Shown: positions 23,468 through 33,614, counted from the first letter of the stretch. The stretch: 64,000 nt of DNA from Hohaiivirga grylli (GCF_039655745.1 NZ_JBBYXI010000004.1:1-64000), one strand, 5' to 3'. Translations and numbers: made by a program. Notes: generated from the letters alone by a model not told the origin.

Positions 23468-26431
23468 ATGTCGCGCCAGGATGAGAATAAGGCATTTGCG
23501 CAAACGGCATTTCTGTATGGTGCCAATGCCAGCTATCTCGAAGATGCCTATGCCCGTTACCAGCAGAATCCATCATCAGTTGATGATGAGTGGCAGGAAT
23601 TTTTTAAAGCCCTGAAAGATGATAGTGGCCTTGCCGTTCGCAATGCTCAGGGTGCTTCCTGGCAGCAGGCGAACTGGCCTGTGACAGCTAACGATGAGCT
23701 GACAGCAGCCCTTGGTGGCGGCTGGCAGGAAATGCAGAAAGCCGTTAGCGACAAGATCAAGAGCAAGTCTCAGGAAAAGGGCGTTGAGGTTGCGGATTCT
23801 AATGTCCAGCAGGCAACGCTTGATTCCATGCATGCCCTGATGATGATCCGCGCTTACCGCATGCGTGGCCATCTTCACGCCAATCTTGATCCGCTCAATC
23901 TGGCGACACCACCTGACGAAGGTGAACTGCATCCGTCAAATTATGGCTTCACTGAAGCTGACTATGACCGCAAAATCTTCCTAGATCACGTTCTGGGTAT
24001 GGAGTTCGGCACTGTTCGCGATATCGTCGCTATTTTGCAGCGTACATATTGTCAGACCCTTGGCGTTGAATTCATGCATATCTCTGATCCGGTCGAAAAG
24101 GCCTGGATTCAGGAGCGTATTGAAGGTCCAAACAAGGAAATCGAATTTACTGATAATGGCAAGAAGGCCATTCTCAACAAGCTGATCGAAGCTGAAGGCT
24201 TTGAGAAGTTTCTTGATCTGAAGTACACCGGTACAAAGCGTTTCGGCCTTGATGGCGGTGAAGCCATGATCCCGGCACTTGAGCAGATCATCAAGCGTGG
24301 CGGTGCTCTGGGTACAGAGGAAATCGTTCTCGGTATGGCCCACCGCGGCCGTCTGAACGTGTTGTCTCAGGTGATGGGCAAGCCACACCGTGCGATCTTC
24401 AATGAGTTCAAGGGCGGTTCATTTGCACCTGATGAAGTTGAAGGGTCCGGTGACGTGAAGTACCACCTTGGTGCTTCCAGTGATCGTGCTTTTGATGGCA
24501 ATAACGTTCACCTGTCACTGACAGCTAACCCATCTCACCTTGAGATTGTTGATCCGGTTGTTCTTGGCAAAACCCGGGCCAAGCAGGATCAGCATGGTTG
24601 CCAGCCAGAGCAGCGTACGGCTGTCATGCCTCTGCTGATCCATGGTGATGCAGCTTTCGCAGGTCAGGGTGTGGTCGCGGAATGTCTGGGCCTTTCAGGT
24701 TTGCGTGGTCACCGTACAGGTGGCTCACTTCACTTCATCATCAATAACCAGATCGGCTTTACAACTGATCCGCGGTTCTCCCGTTCTTCGCCTTATCCGT
24801 CAGATGTGGCCAAGATGGTTGAAGCCCCGATCTTCCATTGTAATGGTGATGATCCGGAAGCTGTGACTTACGCAGCCAAGGTTGCAACAGAATATCGCCA
24901 GCGCTTCCAGAAGCCTGTTGTGGTTGATATGTTCTGCTACCGTCGCTTTGGTCATAACGAAGGTGACGAGCCGGCATTTACCCAGCCATTGATGTATCGT
25001 CGCATTCGCAACCATCCATCAACACTGGAACTTTACAGCAAGCGTCTGATTGAAGAAGGGCTGGTTACTGAGGCTGAGGTTACTGAGGCCAAAGAACAAT
25101 TCCGTGCCAAGCTTGAAGCTGAGTTTGAAGCAGCTCAGACCTATAAGCCAAATAAAGCTGACTGGCTTGATGGCCGTTGGGCAGGTCTTAAGGCTGTTCG
25201 TGAAGATGCCAATGATCCACGGCGTGGCCTGACTGGTGTTGCTGTTGATACACTGCGGGATATTGGCCGCAAGATCACGGAAGTTCCAGAAGGCTTCAAC
25301 GTTCACCGTACCATCCAGCGCTTCCTTGATAACCGCAAGAAGATGATGGAAAGCGGAGAGGGTATCGACTGGGCCATGGGCGAAGCTTTGGCTTTTGGCT
25401 CTCTGGTTGCAGAAGGAAACCCGGTTCGTCTGTCCGGTCAGGATTGTGAACGCGGAACCTTTTCTCAGCGCCATACTGTTCTGACCGATCAGGAAAATGA
25501 AGAGCGTTACACACCGCTCAACCATATCAGTCCTGATCAGTCCCGTTATGAAGTCATTAATTCAATGCTTTCTGAAGAAGCCGTTCTTGGTTTTGAATAC
25601 GGCTACTCACTGGCTGAACCAAATACCCTGACCTGCTGGGAAGCACAGTTCGGTGACTTCGCTAACGGGGCTCAGGTGGTCTTTGACCAGTTTATCTCTG
25701 CTGGTGAACGTAAGTGGCTGCGTATGTCTGGTCTCGTTTGCCTTCTGCCGCACGGTTATGAAGGGCAGGGCCCAGAGCACTCTTCCGCTCGTCTGGAACG
25801 TTATCTTCAGATGTGTGCTGAAGATAATATGCAGGTAGCAAACTGCACGACGCCAGCAAACTACTTCCATATTCTGCGCCGTCAGGTGAAACGCGACTTC
25901 CGTAAGCCGCTGGTTCTGATGACACCGAAGTCGCTGTTACGTCATAAGCGTGCAGTTTCGACCCTTGCAGATATGGCTGAGGGCACATCCTTCCACCGTG
26001 TTCTGCGCGATGATGCAGAGACAGGTCGTGAGACGACAACCAAACTGGTTCGTGATGACAAGATCAGTCGCGTCATCATCTGCTCCGGTAAGGTTTATTA
26101 TGACCTGCTGGAAGACCGTGAAAAGCGTGGCATTAATGATATTTATATCCTGCGTGCCGAGCAGCTTTATCCGTTCCCGGTTAAGTCGATCACCAATGAG
26201 CTCTCCCGCTTCAAGAAGGCCGATGTTGTCTGGTGTCAGGAAGAACCTAAGAACATGGGTTCATGGACATTCGTAGAGCCTTATCTGGAATGGGCAATCA
26301 AGACAGCTGGCATGAAAGTTGATCGTCCACGTTATGTTGGCCGTTCAGCATCTGCCGCCACTGCAACGGGCTTGATGTCCAAGCATCTTCAACAGCTGCA
26401 GGCATTCCTCGACGAGGCGTTCACTGTTTAA
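23468..26431 (+). CDS. sucA: 2-oxoglutarate dehydrogenase E1 component
   Basis: The 987-residue thiamine-diphosphate enzyme decarboxylates 2-oxoglutarate and passes the succinyl group to SucB. The N-terminal SFLYGANASYLEDAYARYQQNP-like region (about 11-32) binds E2. Further signatures are GMAHRGRLNVL, HLSLTANPSHLEIVDPV, the TPP-binding GHRTGGSLHFIINNQIGF region, and HGYEGQGPEHSSARLERYLQ. The ATG at 23468 follows GGAGGAG; the upstream frame from 23423 lacks a site. The typical alphaproteobacterial N-terminus supports the taxonomic placement. A hairpin separates it from sucB. Confidence 0.97.
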   Translation: MSRQDENKAFAQTAFLYGANASYLEDAYARYQQNPSSVDDEWQEFFKALKDDSGLAVRNAQGASWQQANWPVTANDELTAALGGGWQEMQKAVSDKIKSKSQEKGVEVADSNVQQATLDSMHALMMIRAYRMRGHLHANLDPLNLATPPDEGELHPSNYGFTEADYDRKIFLDHVLGMEFGTVRDIVAILQRTYCQTLGVEFMHISDPVEKAWIQERIEGPNKEIEFTDNGKKAILNKLIEAEGFEKFLDLKYTGTKRFGLDGGEAMIPALEQIIKRGGALGTEEIVLGMAHRGRLNVLSQVMGKPHRAIFNEFKGGSFAPDEVEGSGDVKYHLGASSDRAFDGNNVHLSLTANPSHLEIVDPVVLGKTRAKQDQHGCQPEQRTAVMPLLIHGDAAFAGQGVVAECLGLSGLRGHRTGGSLHFIINNQIGFTTDPRFSRSSPYPSDVAKMVEAPIFHCNGDDPEAVTYAAKVATEYRQRFQKPVVVDMFCYRRFGHNEGDEPAFTQPLMYRRIRNHPSTLELYSKRLIEEGLVTEAEVTEAKEQFRAKLEAEFEAAQTYKPNKADWLDGRWAGLKAVREDANDPRRGLTGVAVDTLRDIGRKITEVPEGFNVHRTIQRFLDNRKKMMESGEGIDWAMGEALAFGSLVAEGNPVRLSGQDCERGTFSQRHTVLTDQENEERYTPLNHISPDQSRYEVINSMLSEEAVLGFEYGYSLAEPNTLTCWEAQFGDFANGAQVVFDQFISAGERKWLRMSGLVCLLPHGYEGQGPEHSSARLERYLQMCAEDNMQVANCTTPANYFHILRRQVKRDFRKPLVLMTPKSLLRHKRAVSTLADMAEGTSFHRVLRDDAETGRETTTKLVRDDKISRVIICSGKVYYDLLEDREKRGINDIYILRAEQLYPFPVKSITNELSRFKKADVVWCQEEPKNMGSWTFVEPYLEWAIKTAGMKVDRPRYVGRSASAATATGLMSKHLQQLQAFLDEAFTV

Positions 26432-26433
26432 TC

Positions 26434-26457
26434 GCAGGGCGTTATCGCCCTGCTTTT
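26434..26457 (+). promoter_or_regulatory. Terminator-like hairpin in the sucA-sucB spacer
   Basis: A perfect GCAGGGCG/CGCCCTGC stem with a TTAT loop and TTTT after it starts 3 bases past the sucA stop. As the operon order is conserved across the boundary, it may be an attenuator or a 3'-end stabiliser. Confidence 0.55.
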
Positions 26458-26509
26458 CGCGTTTAGTAAAAAGTGAGCCAGACTCACTGAAACATGGCAG
26501 TAGGTAATT

Positions 26510-27727
26510 ATGGCTATTGAAATTCGTGTGCCGACCCTCGGCGAATCCGTAAGTGAAGCAACCGTTGGTAAGTGGTTCAAGAAACCGGGTGATCTGGTGA
26601 AGGCTGATGAGCCAATTGTTGAGCTTGAAACCGATAAGGTCACATTGGAAGTAAACGCCCCGGCTGCTGGTATTCTTGGTGATATCGTAGCCAAAGACGG
26701 TGATACGGTTGAGCCGGGTGCTCTGCTTGGCTCTCTGCAGGAAGGTGGCGCCGCTAGCGCTTCGGCTGCTCCTGCCGCTTCTGCACCGGCTCCAGCTCCT
26801 ACTGCTCCAGCCACTGCCCCGACACCTGCTCCTGCAGCAGACAAGAATAACGGCCCTGCCGTTAATCGTATTGCGGCTGAGACAGGCATTAATCCAGCTG
26901 CTGTTGCCGGTTCTGGTAAAGATGGCCGTGTCACGAAGGGCGATATGCTGACAACACTGGTTGGCGGTGGTGCTCCGGTATCGGTTGCTCCTGTACAGGT
27001 CCGCGCCCCATCTGCTCTCGATGATGCATCGCGTGAAGAACGCGTTCGTATGACCAAGCTGCGTCAGACAATTGCCCGTCGTCTGAAGGATGCCCAGAAT
27101 ACGGCAGCCATGCTCACAACATTCAATGATGTTGATATGAGCGCAGTCATGAACCTTCGCGCTGAATACAAAACCGTTTTTGAAAAGAAGTACGGTACAA
27201 AGCTTGGCTTCATGGGCCTTTTCGTCAAGGCCTGTGTACAGGCTCTGAAGGATGTCCCGGCTGTTAATGCCGAGATTGATGGTCAGGATCTCATCTACAA
27301 GAACTACTACCACCTCGGTATTGCTGTCGGTACGGAGAAGGGTCTGGTTGTTCCGGTTGTGCGCGATGCTGATCAGCTCTCGGTTGCCGGTATTGAGCAG
27401 AAGATTGCAGACTTTGGTAAGCGGGCCCGTGATGGTCAGCTGAAGATCGACGAAATGCAGGGTGGTACATTCACCATTACCAATGGTGGTATCTACGGCT
27501 CCCTGATGTCGACACCGATCCTGAATGCTCCGCAGTCCGGTATTCTCGGCATGCACCGCATTGAAGAGCGCCCGGTTGTCCGGAACGGTCAGATTGTTAT
27601 CCGTCCGATGATGTATCTGGCTCTGTCATACGATCACCGTATTGTTGATGGTAAGGAAGCTGTGACATTCCTTGTTCGCATCAAGGAAGCTCTGGAAGAT
27701 CCAGCACGTCTGGTTCTTGAACTCTGA
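26510..27727 (+). CDS. sucB: Dihydrolipoyl succinyltransferase (E2 of 2-oxoglutarate dehydrogenase)
   Basis: This 405-residue core enzyme moves the succinyl group from E1 to CoA. It has one lipoyl domain (1-80) with the modified Lys43 in ELETDKVTLEV, an Ala/Pro-rich hinge (about 84-115), a peripheral subunit-binding domain (about 120-155, VNRIAAETGINPAAVAGSGK), and the catalytic domain. The latter ends in SYDHRIVDGKEA with His376 and Asp380. Domain order and length match succinyl- rather than acetyl-transferases. It lies between sucA and lpdA. Confidence 0.97.
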   Translation: MAIEIRVPTLGESVSEATVGKWFKKPGDLVKADEPIVELETDKVTLEVNAPAAGILGDIVAKDGDTVEPGALLGSLQEGGAASASAAPAASAPAPAPTAPATAPTPAPAADKNNGPAVNRIAAETGINPAAVAGSGKDGRVTKGDMLTTLVGGGAPVSVAPVQVRAPSALDDASREERVRMTKLRQTIARRLKDAQNTAAMLTTFNDVDMSAVMNLRAEYKTVFEKKYGTKLGFMGLFVKACVQALKDVPAVNAEIDGQDLIYKNYYHLGIAVGTEKGLVVPVVRDADQLSVAGIEQKIADFGKRARDGQLKIDEMQGGTFTITNGGIYGSLMSTPILNAPQSGILGMHRIEERPVVRNGQIVIRPMMYLALSYDHRIVDGKEAVTFLVRIKEALEDPARLVLEL

Positions 27728-27763
27728 TTTAGCCATGTGCTCTTAGTGAGCGTGTGATCTTGA

Positions 27764-27790
27764 GGGGAAGGAAACTTCCCCTTCTTCTTC
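27764..27790 (+). promoter_or_regulatory. Hairpin in the sucB-lpdA spacer
   Basis: GGGGAAG pairs with CTTCCCC around a GAAA tetraloop, followed by a pyrimidine-rich TTCTTCTTC. It is a very stable fold; the role (stability or partial termination) is not known. Confidence 0.5.
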
Positions 27791-27820
27791 TGATTTTGAT
27801 TTTTGAAAGGGCCACCAATC

Positions 27821-29221
27821 ATGTCTTATGATCTCGTTGTCATCGGAACAGGGCCTGGCGGTTATGTTTGCGCTATTCGTGCAGCTCAGCTTGGGCTCAA
27901 GACCGCCGTTGTTGAAAAGCGCAGTACCTTTGGCGGCACATGCCTGAATGTCGGCTGCATTCCTTCCAAAGCATTGCTGCATGCCTCTCATGCCTATGAA
28001 GAAGCTGCTGAAAAATTTGCAGGCTACGGTATCTCCACCGGCCCGCTTTCTGTCGATGTCAAGAAGCTTCAGGCCTACAAGGCTGAGGGCATTGATGGCA
28101 ACGTCAAGGGTGTCGAGTATCTTCTGAAGAAGAATAAGATCGATACCTTCCATGGCGTTGGTCGTATTGCAGCCGTTGGCCAGATTGAAATCACATCTGA
28201 TGATGGCAAGAACCAGATGATTGGTGCGAAGAACGTTGTTATTGCAACGGGTTCTGACGTTGCCCGTCTGCCAGGTATTGAGCTTGATGAGAAGGTTGTC
28301 GTCTCTTCAACCGGTGCACTCGATTTGCCAAAAGTGCCGAAGAAGATGGTCGTTATCGGGGCTGGTGTTATTGGTCTTGAAATCGGCTCAGTCTGGCGCC
28401 GTCTCGGTGCTGAAGTCGTTGTTGTCGAATTCCTTGATCGTATTCTGCCGGGTATGGATGGTGAAGTTTCCAAGAACTTCCAGCGTATCCTGTCCAAGCA
28501 GGGTATGACCTTCAAGCTGGCAACAAAGGTGACCAAGGTTGAAAACAATGGCAAATCTGCCAAGATTACCATGGAACCGGTTGCAGGTGGTGATGCTGAA
28601 ACCCTGGACGCTGATGTCGTTCTGGTTGCGACAGGTCGTATTCCTTATACAGCTGGGCTTGGCCTTGAGGATGTTGGTGTTCAGAAAGACGATCGCGGTC
28701 GTATTCTGACCGATGCACGTTTCTCAACGAATGTGACAGGCATCTATGCTATTGGTGACGTGATTGCCGGCCCAATGCTTGCTCACAAGGCTGAGGATGA
28801 AGGCGTAGCTGTTGCTGAAATTATTGCCGGCAAGCATGGACACGTTAACTACGACGTCATTCCAGGCGTTGTGTATACGGCTCCAGAAGTTGCCTCTGTC
28901 GGTAAAACCGAAGAAGAGCTGAAGGCTGCAGGTGTCAGCTATAATGTTGGCAAGTTCCCCTTCACAGCCAATGGTCGTGCCAAGGTGAACCAGACAACAG
29001 ATGGCTTCGTTAAAATTCTGGCTGACAGCACAACAGATCGTGTGCTGGGTGTTCATATCATTGGTGCGAATGCCGGTGAGCTGATCCATGAAGCTGTTAT
29101 TGCGATGGAATTTAGCGCATCCTCTGAAGATATTGCCCGCAGCTGCCATGCTCACCCGACTTTATCGGAAGCAGTTAAGGAAGCTGCGCTTTCAGTTGAG
29201 AAGCGTGCAATTCATATGTGA
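27821..29221 (+). CDS. lpdA: Dihydrolipoyl dehydrogenase (E3)
   Basis: This 466-residue FAD enzyme reoxidises dihydrolipoamide for the 2-oxoglutarate (and perhaps pyruvate) dehydrogenase complex with NAD. GTGPGGYVCAIRAAQLG near the start binds FAD. The redox-active pair is Cys41/Cys46 in GGTCLNVGCIPSK. VIGAGVIGLEIGSVWRRLGA is the NAD site, and the dimer-interface HPTLSE carries catalytic His445 and Glu450. The ATG at 27821 is the true start; a TTG at 27803 is upstream of the GAAAGG site. A strong terminator follows. Confidence 0.97.
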   Translation: MSYDLVVIGTGPGGYVCAIRAAQLGLKTAVVEKRSTFGGTCLNVGCIPSKALLHASHAYEEAAEKFAGYGISTGPLSVDVKKLQAYKAEGIDGNVKGVEYLLKKNKIDTFHGVGRIAAVGQIEITSDDGKNQMIGAKNVVIATGSDVARLPGIELDEKVVVSSTGALDLPKVPKKMVVIGAGVIGLEIGSVWRRLGAEVVVVEFLDRILPGMDGEVSKNFQRILSKQGMTFKLATKVTKVENNGKSAKITMEPVAGGDAETLDADVVLVATGRIPYTAGLGLEDVGVQKDDRGRILTDARFSTNVTGIYAIGDVIAGPMLAHKAEDEGVAVAEIIAGKHGHVNYDVIPGVVYTAPEVASVGKTEEELKAAGVSYNVGKFPFTANGRAKVNQTTDGFVKILADSTTDRVLGVHIIGANAGELIHEAVIAMEFSASSEDIARSCHAHPTLSEAVKEAALSVEKRAIHM

Positions 29222-29243
29222 TTTATGCTCGATATAACATTAG

Positions 29244-29270
29244 AAACACCATCCTTCGGGATGGTGTTTT
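29244..29270 (+). terminator. Rho-independent terminator of the mdh-suc-lpdA operon
   Basis: AAACACCATCC pairs with GGATGGTGTTT around an extra-stable TTCG tetraloop and runs into T bases, 22 bases after the lpdA stop. Confidence 0.9.
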
Positions 29271-29357
29271 GGTTTCATTCAAAAGCTTTAAAGAAAATTT
29301 TTATTTACTTCTTTGTTGGAAATAATTACTACCGCCAGATCAACAAAGGGGAATGAA

Positions 29358-29747
29358 ATGAAATCCATTCATTTACTGGTACTTATGCTAGCCGCGACAC
29401 TTGCCGGATGTGCATCCAGCGGTAATGAAGCCATCCGTGGCGAAACAGTTCATACGCTTGATAGCAAAATAGTTAAAGGTAGAACCACAAAAGCAGATGT
29501 CCGCGCGCAGATCGGAGATCCTTCTTCTGTTAGCTTTACCGATGCAGGTAATGAAATTTGGACTTATACTCATGAAGTTGCGACAGCTAAAGTTGAGAAC
29601 TTTGTGCCTGTCGTCAATTACTTTACACGGGGTGCCGATGTGAAATCGAAAAGTGTCGTTATCCTTTTTGACAGTCGTGGCGTTGTTAAGAATTATACAT
29701 TAAGTGATGCTCAGAATGAGCGGCGCTGGGGCGTTGGGGCGAATTAA
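29358..29747 (+). CDS. Small SmpA/OmlA (BamE-like) lipoprotein
   Basis: This 129-residue lipoprotein has a lipobox LAGC about 20 residues in (MKSIHLLVLMLAATLAGCAS). The mature part holds KIVKGRTTKADVRAQIGDPSS and the following SVSFTDAGNEIWTYTHE, the BamE/SmpA fold signature. It is not the main BamE in context, because no bam genes are near; small paralogues of this fold are common in proteobacterial envelopes. The ATG at 29358 follows AAGGGGAA; the longer frame from 29313 would put a charged tail in front of the signal peptide. Its own terminator follows, so it is a single-gene unit. Confidence 0.75.
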   Translation: MKSIHLLVLMLAATLAGCASSGNEAIRGETVHTLDSKIVKGRTTKADVRAQIGDPSSVSFTDAGNEIWTYTHEVATAKVENFVPVVNYFTRGADVKSKSVVILFDSRGVVKNYTLSDAQNERRWGVGAN

Positions 29748-29781
29748 ATCGCATCTAGATACACTCAATTATTTTACTAAG

Positions 29782-29808
29782 AATGCCACCTGTTTGGGTG
29801 GCATTTTT
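29782..29808 (+). terminator. Rho-independent terminator after the BamE-like gene
   Basis: AATGCCACC pairs with GGTGGCATT around a 6-base loop, followed by TTT. Confidence 0.85.
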
Positions 29809-29890
29809 CATGCCGGGTAATGTTTTAAATTTTAGGTGTCTCTTAATTTAAAAATTTCTCACATCATGTGCACAGTATAAAATAAATAGA

Positions 29891-30877
29891 TTATTTCGCA
29901 GCGCGCGGATGGGCTGATTCAAAGGCGCTCATCAGGCGGGCGGCGTCTACTTTTGTGTAGAGCTGTGTTGTCGATAAAGATGCGTGGCCCAGTAGTTCCT
30001 GAATGCCACGTAAGTCGCCACCACGTGATAACAGATGGGTTGCAAAAGAATGACGTAAGGCGTGAGGGGTTGCGCTTTCAGGTAGCCCCAAAGCCCCGCG
30101 CATTCTTTGCACTGCAAGCTGGATAATCCTTGGAGAGAGTGCGCCGCCGCGTGCCCCGACAAAAAGAGGACCAGTTGGGCTGAGTGTATAGGGGCAGCTC
30201 TCAAGATAGCTTTCAATAGCCTTCTGGACTGTCGGAATGACAGGAACGCTTCGTGTCTTACCGCCTTTTCCAATAACCGTAATGGTGTCTATCTTCCCGA
30301 TAGGTGCATCCTGTCGTTTGATCTGTAAGGCCTCGGAAATACGTAGACCAGAACCATACAACAGGCTGAGAACGGCGGCGTCTCTTGCCAGAATCCATTG
30401 TTCCCGTTCTTCTCCTGCTCTCAGCTCTGTTTCTGTCATAGCCTTGGCAGTCTGAGGGGCAAGGGGGCGGGGTAGGTTTTGTGGGGTTTTCGGACTTGAA
30501 ATTGCAGAGAACGCGGAGGCAATGCCGTGCCCCTCTCGCTCGGCAAAGCGGGCGAATGACCGTAGAGCTGCCAGCTGGCGCATGATGGAGCGGCTTTGAA
30601 TATCGCCCTTACGGCGGTCTGCAAGGAAGGCACGAATATCAAGGGGCTTTAAATTGATAAAGCCTTCAATTGTAATTTCTTCGCCCAGATGTGCGCATAA
30701 AAACCCTAAAAACTGCCTGAGATCACGGGCATAAGCCTCAATTGTTTTTGGTGACAGGCGTCTTTGCTTGCCTAAAAGCTGCAACCAGTTATAGGCAAGA
30801 TTCTGAATCGCACGGTTACCCGGCATGAAAGCCAGTGTTTCATAGTGATTTTCAGCTTTTTCTATACCTTTTGACAT
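29891..30877 (-). CDS. xerC: Tyrosine recombinase XerC
   Basis: The 328-residue site-specific recombinase resolves chromosome dimers with XerD at dif. The N-terminal SAM-like core-binding domain covers about 20-125. The catalytic domain shows GSGLRISEALQI (first Arg), GKGGKTRSVPV (Lys), HALRHSFATHLL (His/Arg) and GHASLSTTQLYTKV (His and the nucleophilic Tyr). All five catalytic positions are present. It is divergent from priA across 89 bases, an arrangement kept in related genomes, so it is a housekeeping recombinase and not a phage integrase. Confidence 0.93.
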   Translation of the reverse strand: MSKGIEKAENHYETLAFMPGNRAIQNLAYNWLQLLGKQRRLSPKTIEAYARDLRQFLGFLCAHLGEEITIEGFINLKPLDIRAFLADRRKGDIQSRSIMRQLAALRSFARFAEREGHGIASAFSAISSPKTPQNLPRPLAPQTAKAMTETELRAGEEREQWILARDAAVLSLLYGSGLRISEALQIKRQDAPIGKIDTITVIGKGGKTRSVPVIPTVQKAIESYLESCPYTLSPTGPLFVGARGGALSPRIIQLAVQRMRGALGLPESATPHALRHSFATHLLSRGGDLRGIQELLGHASLSTTQLYTKVDAARLMSAFESAHPRAAK

Positions 30878-30966
30878 GGCTCTCGCTTACGAAAAAACAG
30901 GTCTTGCTTGTTAAAACAACAGAACTTGGATTGATATTGTTGCACCATTTGGTTGAATAAGTACGA

Positions 30967-33129
30967 ATGAAACAGATAATCGCCGAGATTCTTATGCCCC
31001 TCGCGCTCGACAAGCCATACAGCTATGTCGTGCCTGCGCATATTTCTCTGGCGGAAGGTGATGTTGTGCTCGCCCCGCTTGGCGTGCGTGAGACATTCGG
31101 TGTGGTCTGGCGTCTGTTTGAAGGTGACCCGGCCAAACTGAAACCCATTTCCAAACGTGTTGATGCTCCGAATTTTTCTGAGAATTTACGGAAGTTTCTC
31201 GACTGGATAGCATGGTACACACTTGCACCACGAGGCTCCTGTCTGGCGCTTGCATTACGGCCACCAGAACTTGATCGCGTTGATAATATCCGTTTAGGCG
31301 TTCGTCTGGCTGGTCCTCCGCCTGCGCGTATGACGGCTGCGCGGCAACGTGTGCTTGAAGCTGCAGAGGGTGGCATGCTTCATACAAAGCGTGCCCTTGC
31401 AGATATGGCTGCCGTCTCAACGAGTGTGATTGATGGGCTGATTGATGAAGGAACACTGGAGACTCTAGCAATGGCGCCGCCGCCTATTGCTGATGAGCCA
31501 AAGCCTGATTTTGCTGTTCCTGAGCTGTCACCTGAACAGAAAAAAGCTGCAGATTATCTGAGGGCCGAAGTCACTAAAGCCAAGGCAAGTGTTACGCTTC
31601 TGGAAGGTGTGACGGGTTCGGGAAAAACGGAAGTTTATTTTGAGGCAGTTGCGGAAGCGATTGCACGCGGAAAGCAGACATTGATTTTACTGCCGGAAAT
31701 TGCGCTGACGGCGCAATTTCTTGATCGGTTTTCCCGTCGCTTTGGGGTGCGTCCTTCAACATGGCACTCTGGTGTTGGTGGGCGTAAACGTGAACGCCTA
31801 TATGCGGCGACTGCATCGGGAGAGGCGAGGGTTATAGCGGGTGCCCGCTCCGCACTTTTCCTGCCCTTCAAGGAACTTGGCCTGATTGTTGTCGACGAAG
31901 AGCACGAAGCCGCCTATAAGCAGGAAGATGGCGTCCATTATCACGCCCGTGATATGGCAGTTGTGCGCGGACGTATTGAACAATGCCCGGTCATTCTGGC
32001 ATCTGCGACACCTTCAATTGAAACCCGGGTTAATGCAGAGCGTGGTCGCTATGGACGCGTTCATCTTCCAGAGCGGTTTGGTGGACGTATTCTTCCTAAA
32101 ATTACACCGATAGATTTACGGAAAAACCAGCCACTTGCTGGCAGGTGGCTTTCGGAACCATTGCTCAATGCGATCAGGGAAACGGTTGCCGCTGGTGAGC
32201 AGGCGCTTCTGTTCCTCAATAGACGAGGTTACGCGCCTTTAACGTTATGTCGTTCATGCGGGCATCGATATGAATGTCCAAATTGCTCGACATGGCTTGT
32301 TGAACATAAATATCGCCGGGCATTGGTATGTCATCATTGCGGTCATGTGGAGCGCCGACCGGATAATTGTATTGAATGCGGTACTGTCGATTCTCTGACG
32401 TCTTGCGGGCCAGGGGTTGAGCGGATTGCTGAGGAAGTTGCGGAAATTTTCCCTGATGTCCGTCGAATCGTATTGTCTTCTGACATGCCGGGCGGGACTG
32501 AACGTATGCGTCAGGAGCTCGAGGCCGTAGCGGCAGGAGAGTTCCCGATTGTTATCGGGACGCAGCTGGTTGCCAAAGGTCATAATTTCCCGGGAATGAC
32601 ACTGGTCGGAGTTATTGACGCAGATGTTGGCCTGACATCTGGTGATCCCCGGGCATCTGAGCGTACATTCCAATTGTTGCAACAGGTTACCGGCCGTGCT
32701 GGCCGTGGTGAGCGGGCAGGACGTGCTCTGGTGCAGACTTATCAGCCGGAGCATCCTGTTATCTCTGCTTTGATTTCAGGAGATGCTGACCGTTTTTATC
32801 GGGAAGAATCGCGGGTTCGGGAATATGCCGTATTACCCCCATTCGGGCGGCTGGCTGCGTTGATTGTTACAGCCCGTGAGCGGGAAGCAGCTGAAGCTCA
32901 CGCACGTTTATTAGCACGTTCCTCTCAGCCTCCCGCTGGGGTGATGGTGCTTGGGCCAGCTGAGGCTCCATTGTTTCAGCTGCGGGGGCGCTACCGCTAT
33001 CGACTGTTGGTAAAAACCGAACGGGCAGTCCAGATACAGGCATACCTTCGTGAGTGGATTGAGCGCACGGAGAAGCCAAAAGGAAATGTAAGGGTTACCA
33101 TTGATATTGACCCTCAAAGTTTCTTTTGA
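30967..33129 (+). CDS. priA: Primosomal protein N' (replication restart helicase PriA)
   Basis: This 720-residue 3'-5' superfamily-2 helicase reloads the replisome at stalled forks. After the N-terminal DNA-binding domain (about 1-110) come Walker A EGVTGSGKTEVY, the DEEH box VVDEEHEAAYKQE, and LASATPSIET. A zinc-binding cluster follows with paired CxxC motifs (CRSCGHRYECPNC and CHHCGHVERRPDNCIEC). VIGTQLVAKGHNFPGMTLV is the later helicase motif. All expected cysteines are present. It is divergent from xerC and lies upstream of the atp operon. Confidence 0.95.
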   Translation: MKQIIAEILMPLALDKPYSYVVPAHISLAEGDVVLAPLGVRETFGVVWRLFEGDPAKLKPISKRVDAPNFSENLRKFLDWIAWYTLAPRGSCLALALRPPELDRVDNIRLGVRLAGPPPARMTAARQRVLEAAEGGMLHTKRALADMAAVSTSVIDGLIDEGTLETLAMAPPPIADEPKPDFAVPELSPEQKKAADYLRAEVTKAKASVTLLEGVTGSGKTEVYFEAVAEAIARGKQTLILLPEIALTAQFLDRFSRRFGVRPSTWHSGVGGRKRERLYAATASGEARVIAGARSALFLPFKELGLIVVDEEHEAAYKQEDGVHYHARDMAVVRGRIEQCPVILASATPSIETRVNAERGRYGRVHLPERFGGRILPKITPIDLRKNQPLAGRWLSEPLLNAIRETVAAGEQALLFLNRRGYAPLTLCRSCGHRYECPNCSTWLVEHKYRRALVCHHCGHVERRPDNCIECGTVDSLTSCGPGVERIAEEVAEIFPDVRRIVLSSDMPGGTERMRQELEAVAAGEFPIVIGTQLVAKGHNFPGMTLVGVIDADVGLTSGDPRASERTFQLLQQVTGRAGRGERAGRALVQTYQPEHPVISALISGDADRFYREESRVREYAVLPPFGRLAALIVTAREREAAEAHARLLARSSQPPAGVMVLGPAEAPLFQLRGRYRYRLLVKTERAVQIQAYLREWIERTEKPKGNVRVTIDIDPQSFF

Positions 33130-33614
33130 TGCTGATCTGTCTATTAAGTTTTCTGGCTGACTTATCCAAAGGCCGGATGAAATCTCGTTGGTCAAAAGGC
33201 AGACTTTCGTCGAGCATATGGATAGTAAAAATAATTACTTACAATGCAGTACTAACATTGTTGAGGCTCGTCATCATAGAAGGAAGTAAGTCACCAAAAG
33301 AACTCGAAATCATAGGGAATTCTTATGTTTTCAACGTGTCCAATAATGGATTTTAGGACATTTTGTATCATTATTTATGCTGCTTCTTATGGTTGTTTTG
33401 ATGCGTAAAAATGACATTGATAGCCAGCTGAAAATGAAAGATATGAATTTTCACTGTGTGACTCGCCTTGCGCCTTGGTCAATCACATGCTAACTCGGTC
33501 ACGCTTTCAAGCAGATGCTGGTCTATCAGCGCTGCGTTAACCCATATCATCTGATGATTGCCTTTGGTCTCCAAAGAAATTCTGATGATTTTTAAAGACT
33601 GTGAGAGATATTCG
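33130..33614. other. Intergenic region between priA and the atp operon
   Basis: No gene is supported in these ~485 bases. A 76-codon frame at 33126-33356 overlaps the end of priA and resembles no protein known to me. The region should carry the atpHAGDC promoter and the 3' end of priA, but no clear terminator, RNA or repeat is recognised. Confidence 0.4.

Noticed and set aside
29891..30877. Phage or island integrase
   Set aside because: Sequence and the divergent priA neighbour mark it as the housekeeping XerC.
33126..33356. 76-codon open frame after priA
   Set aside because: It overlaps the end of priA by four bases, has no ribosome binding site, and the protein resembles nothing; it is most likely chance.
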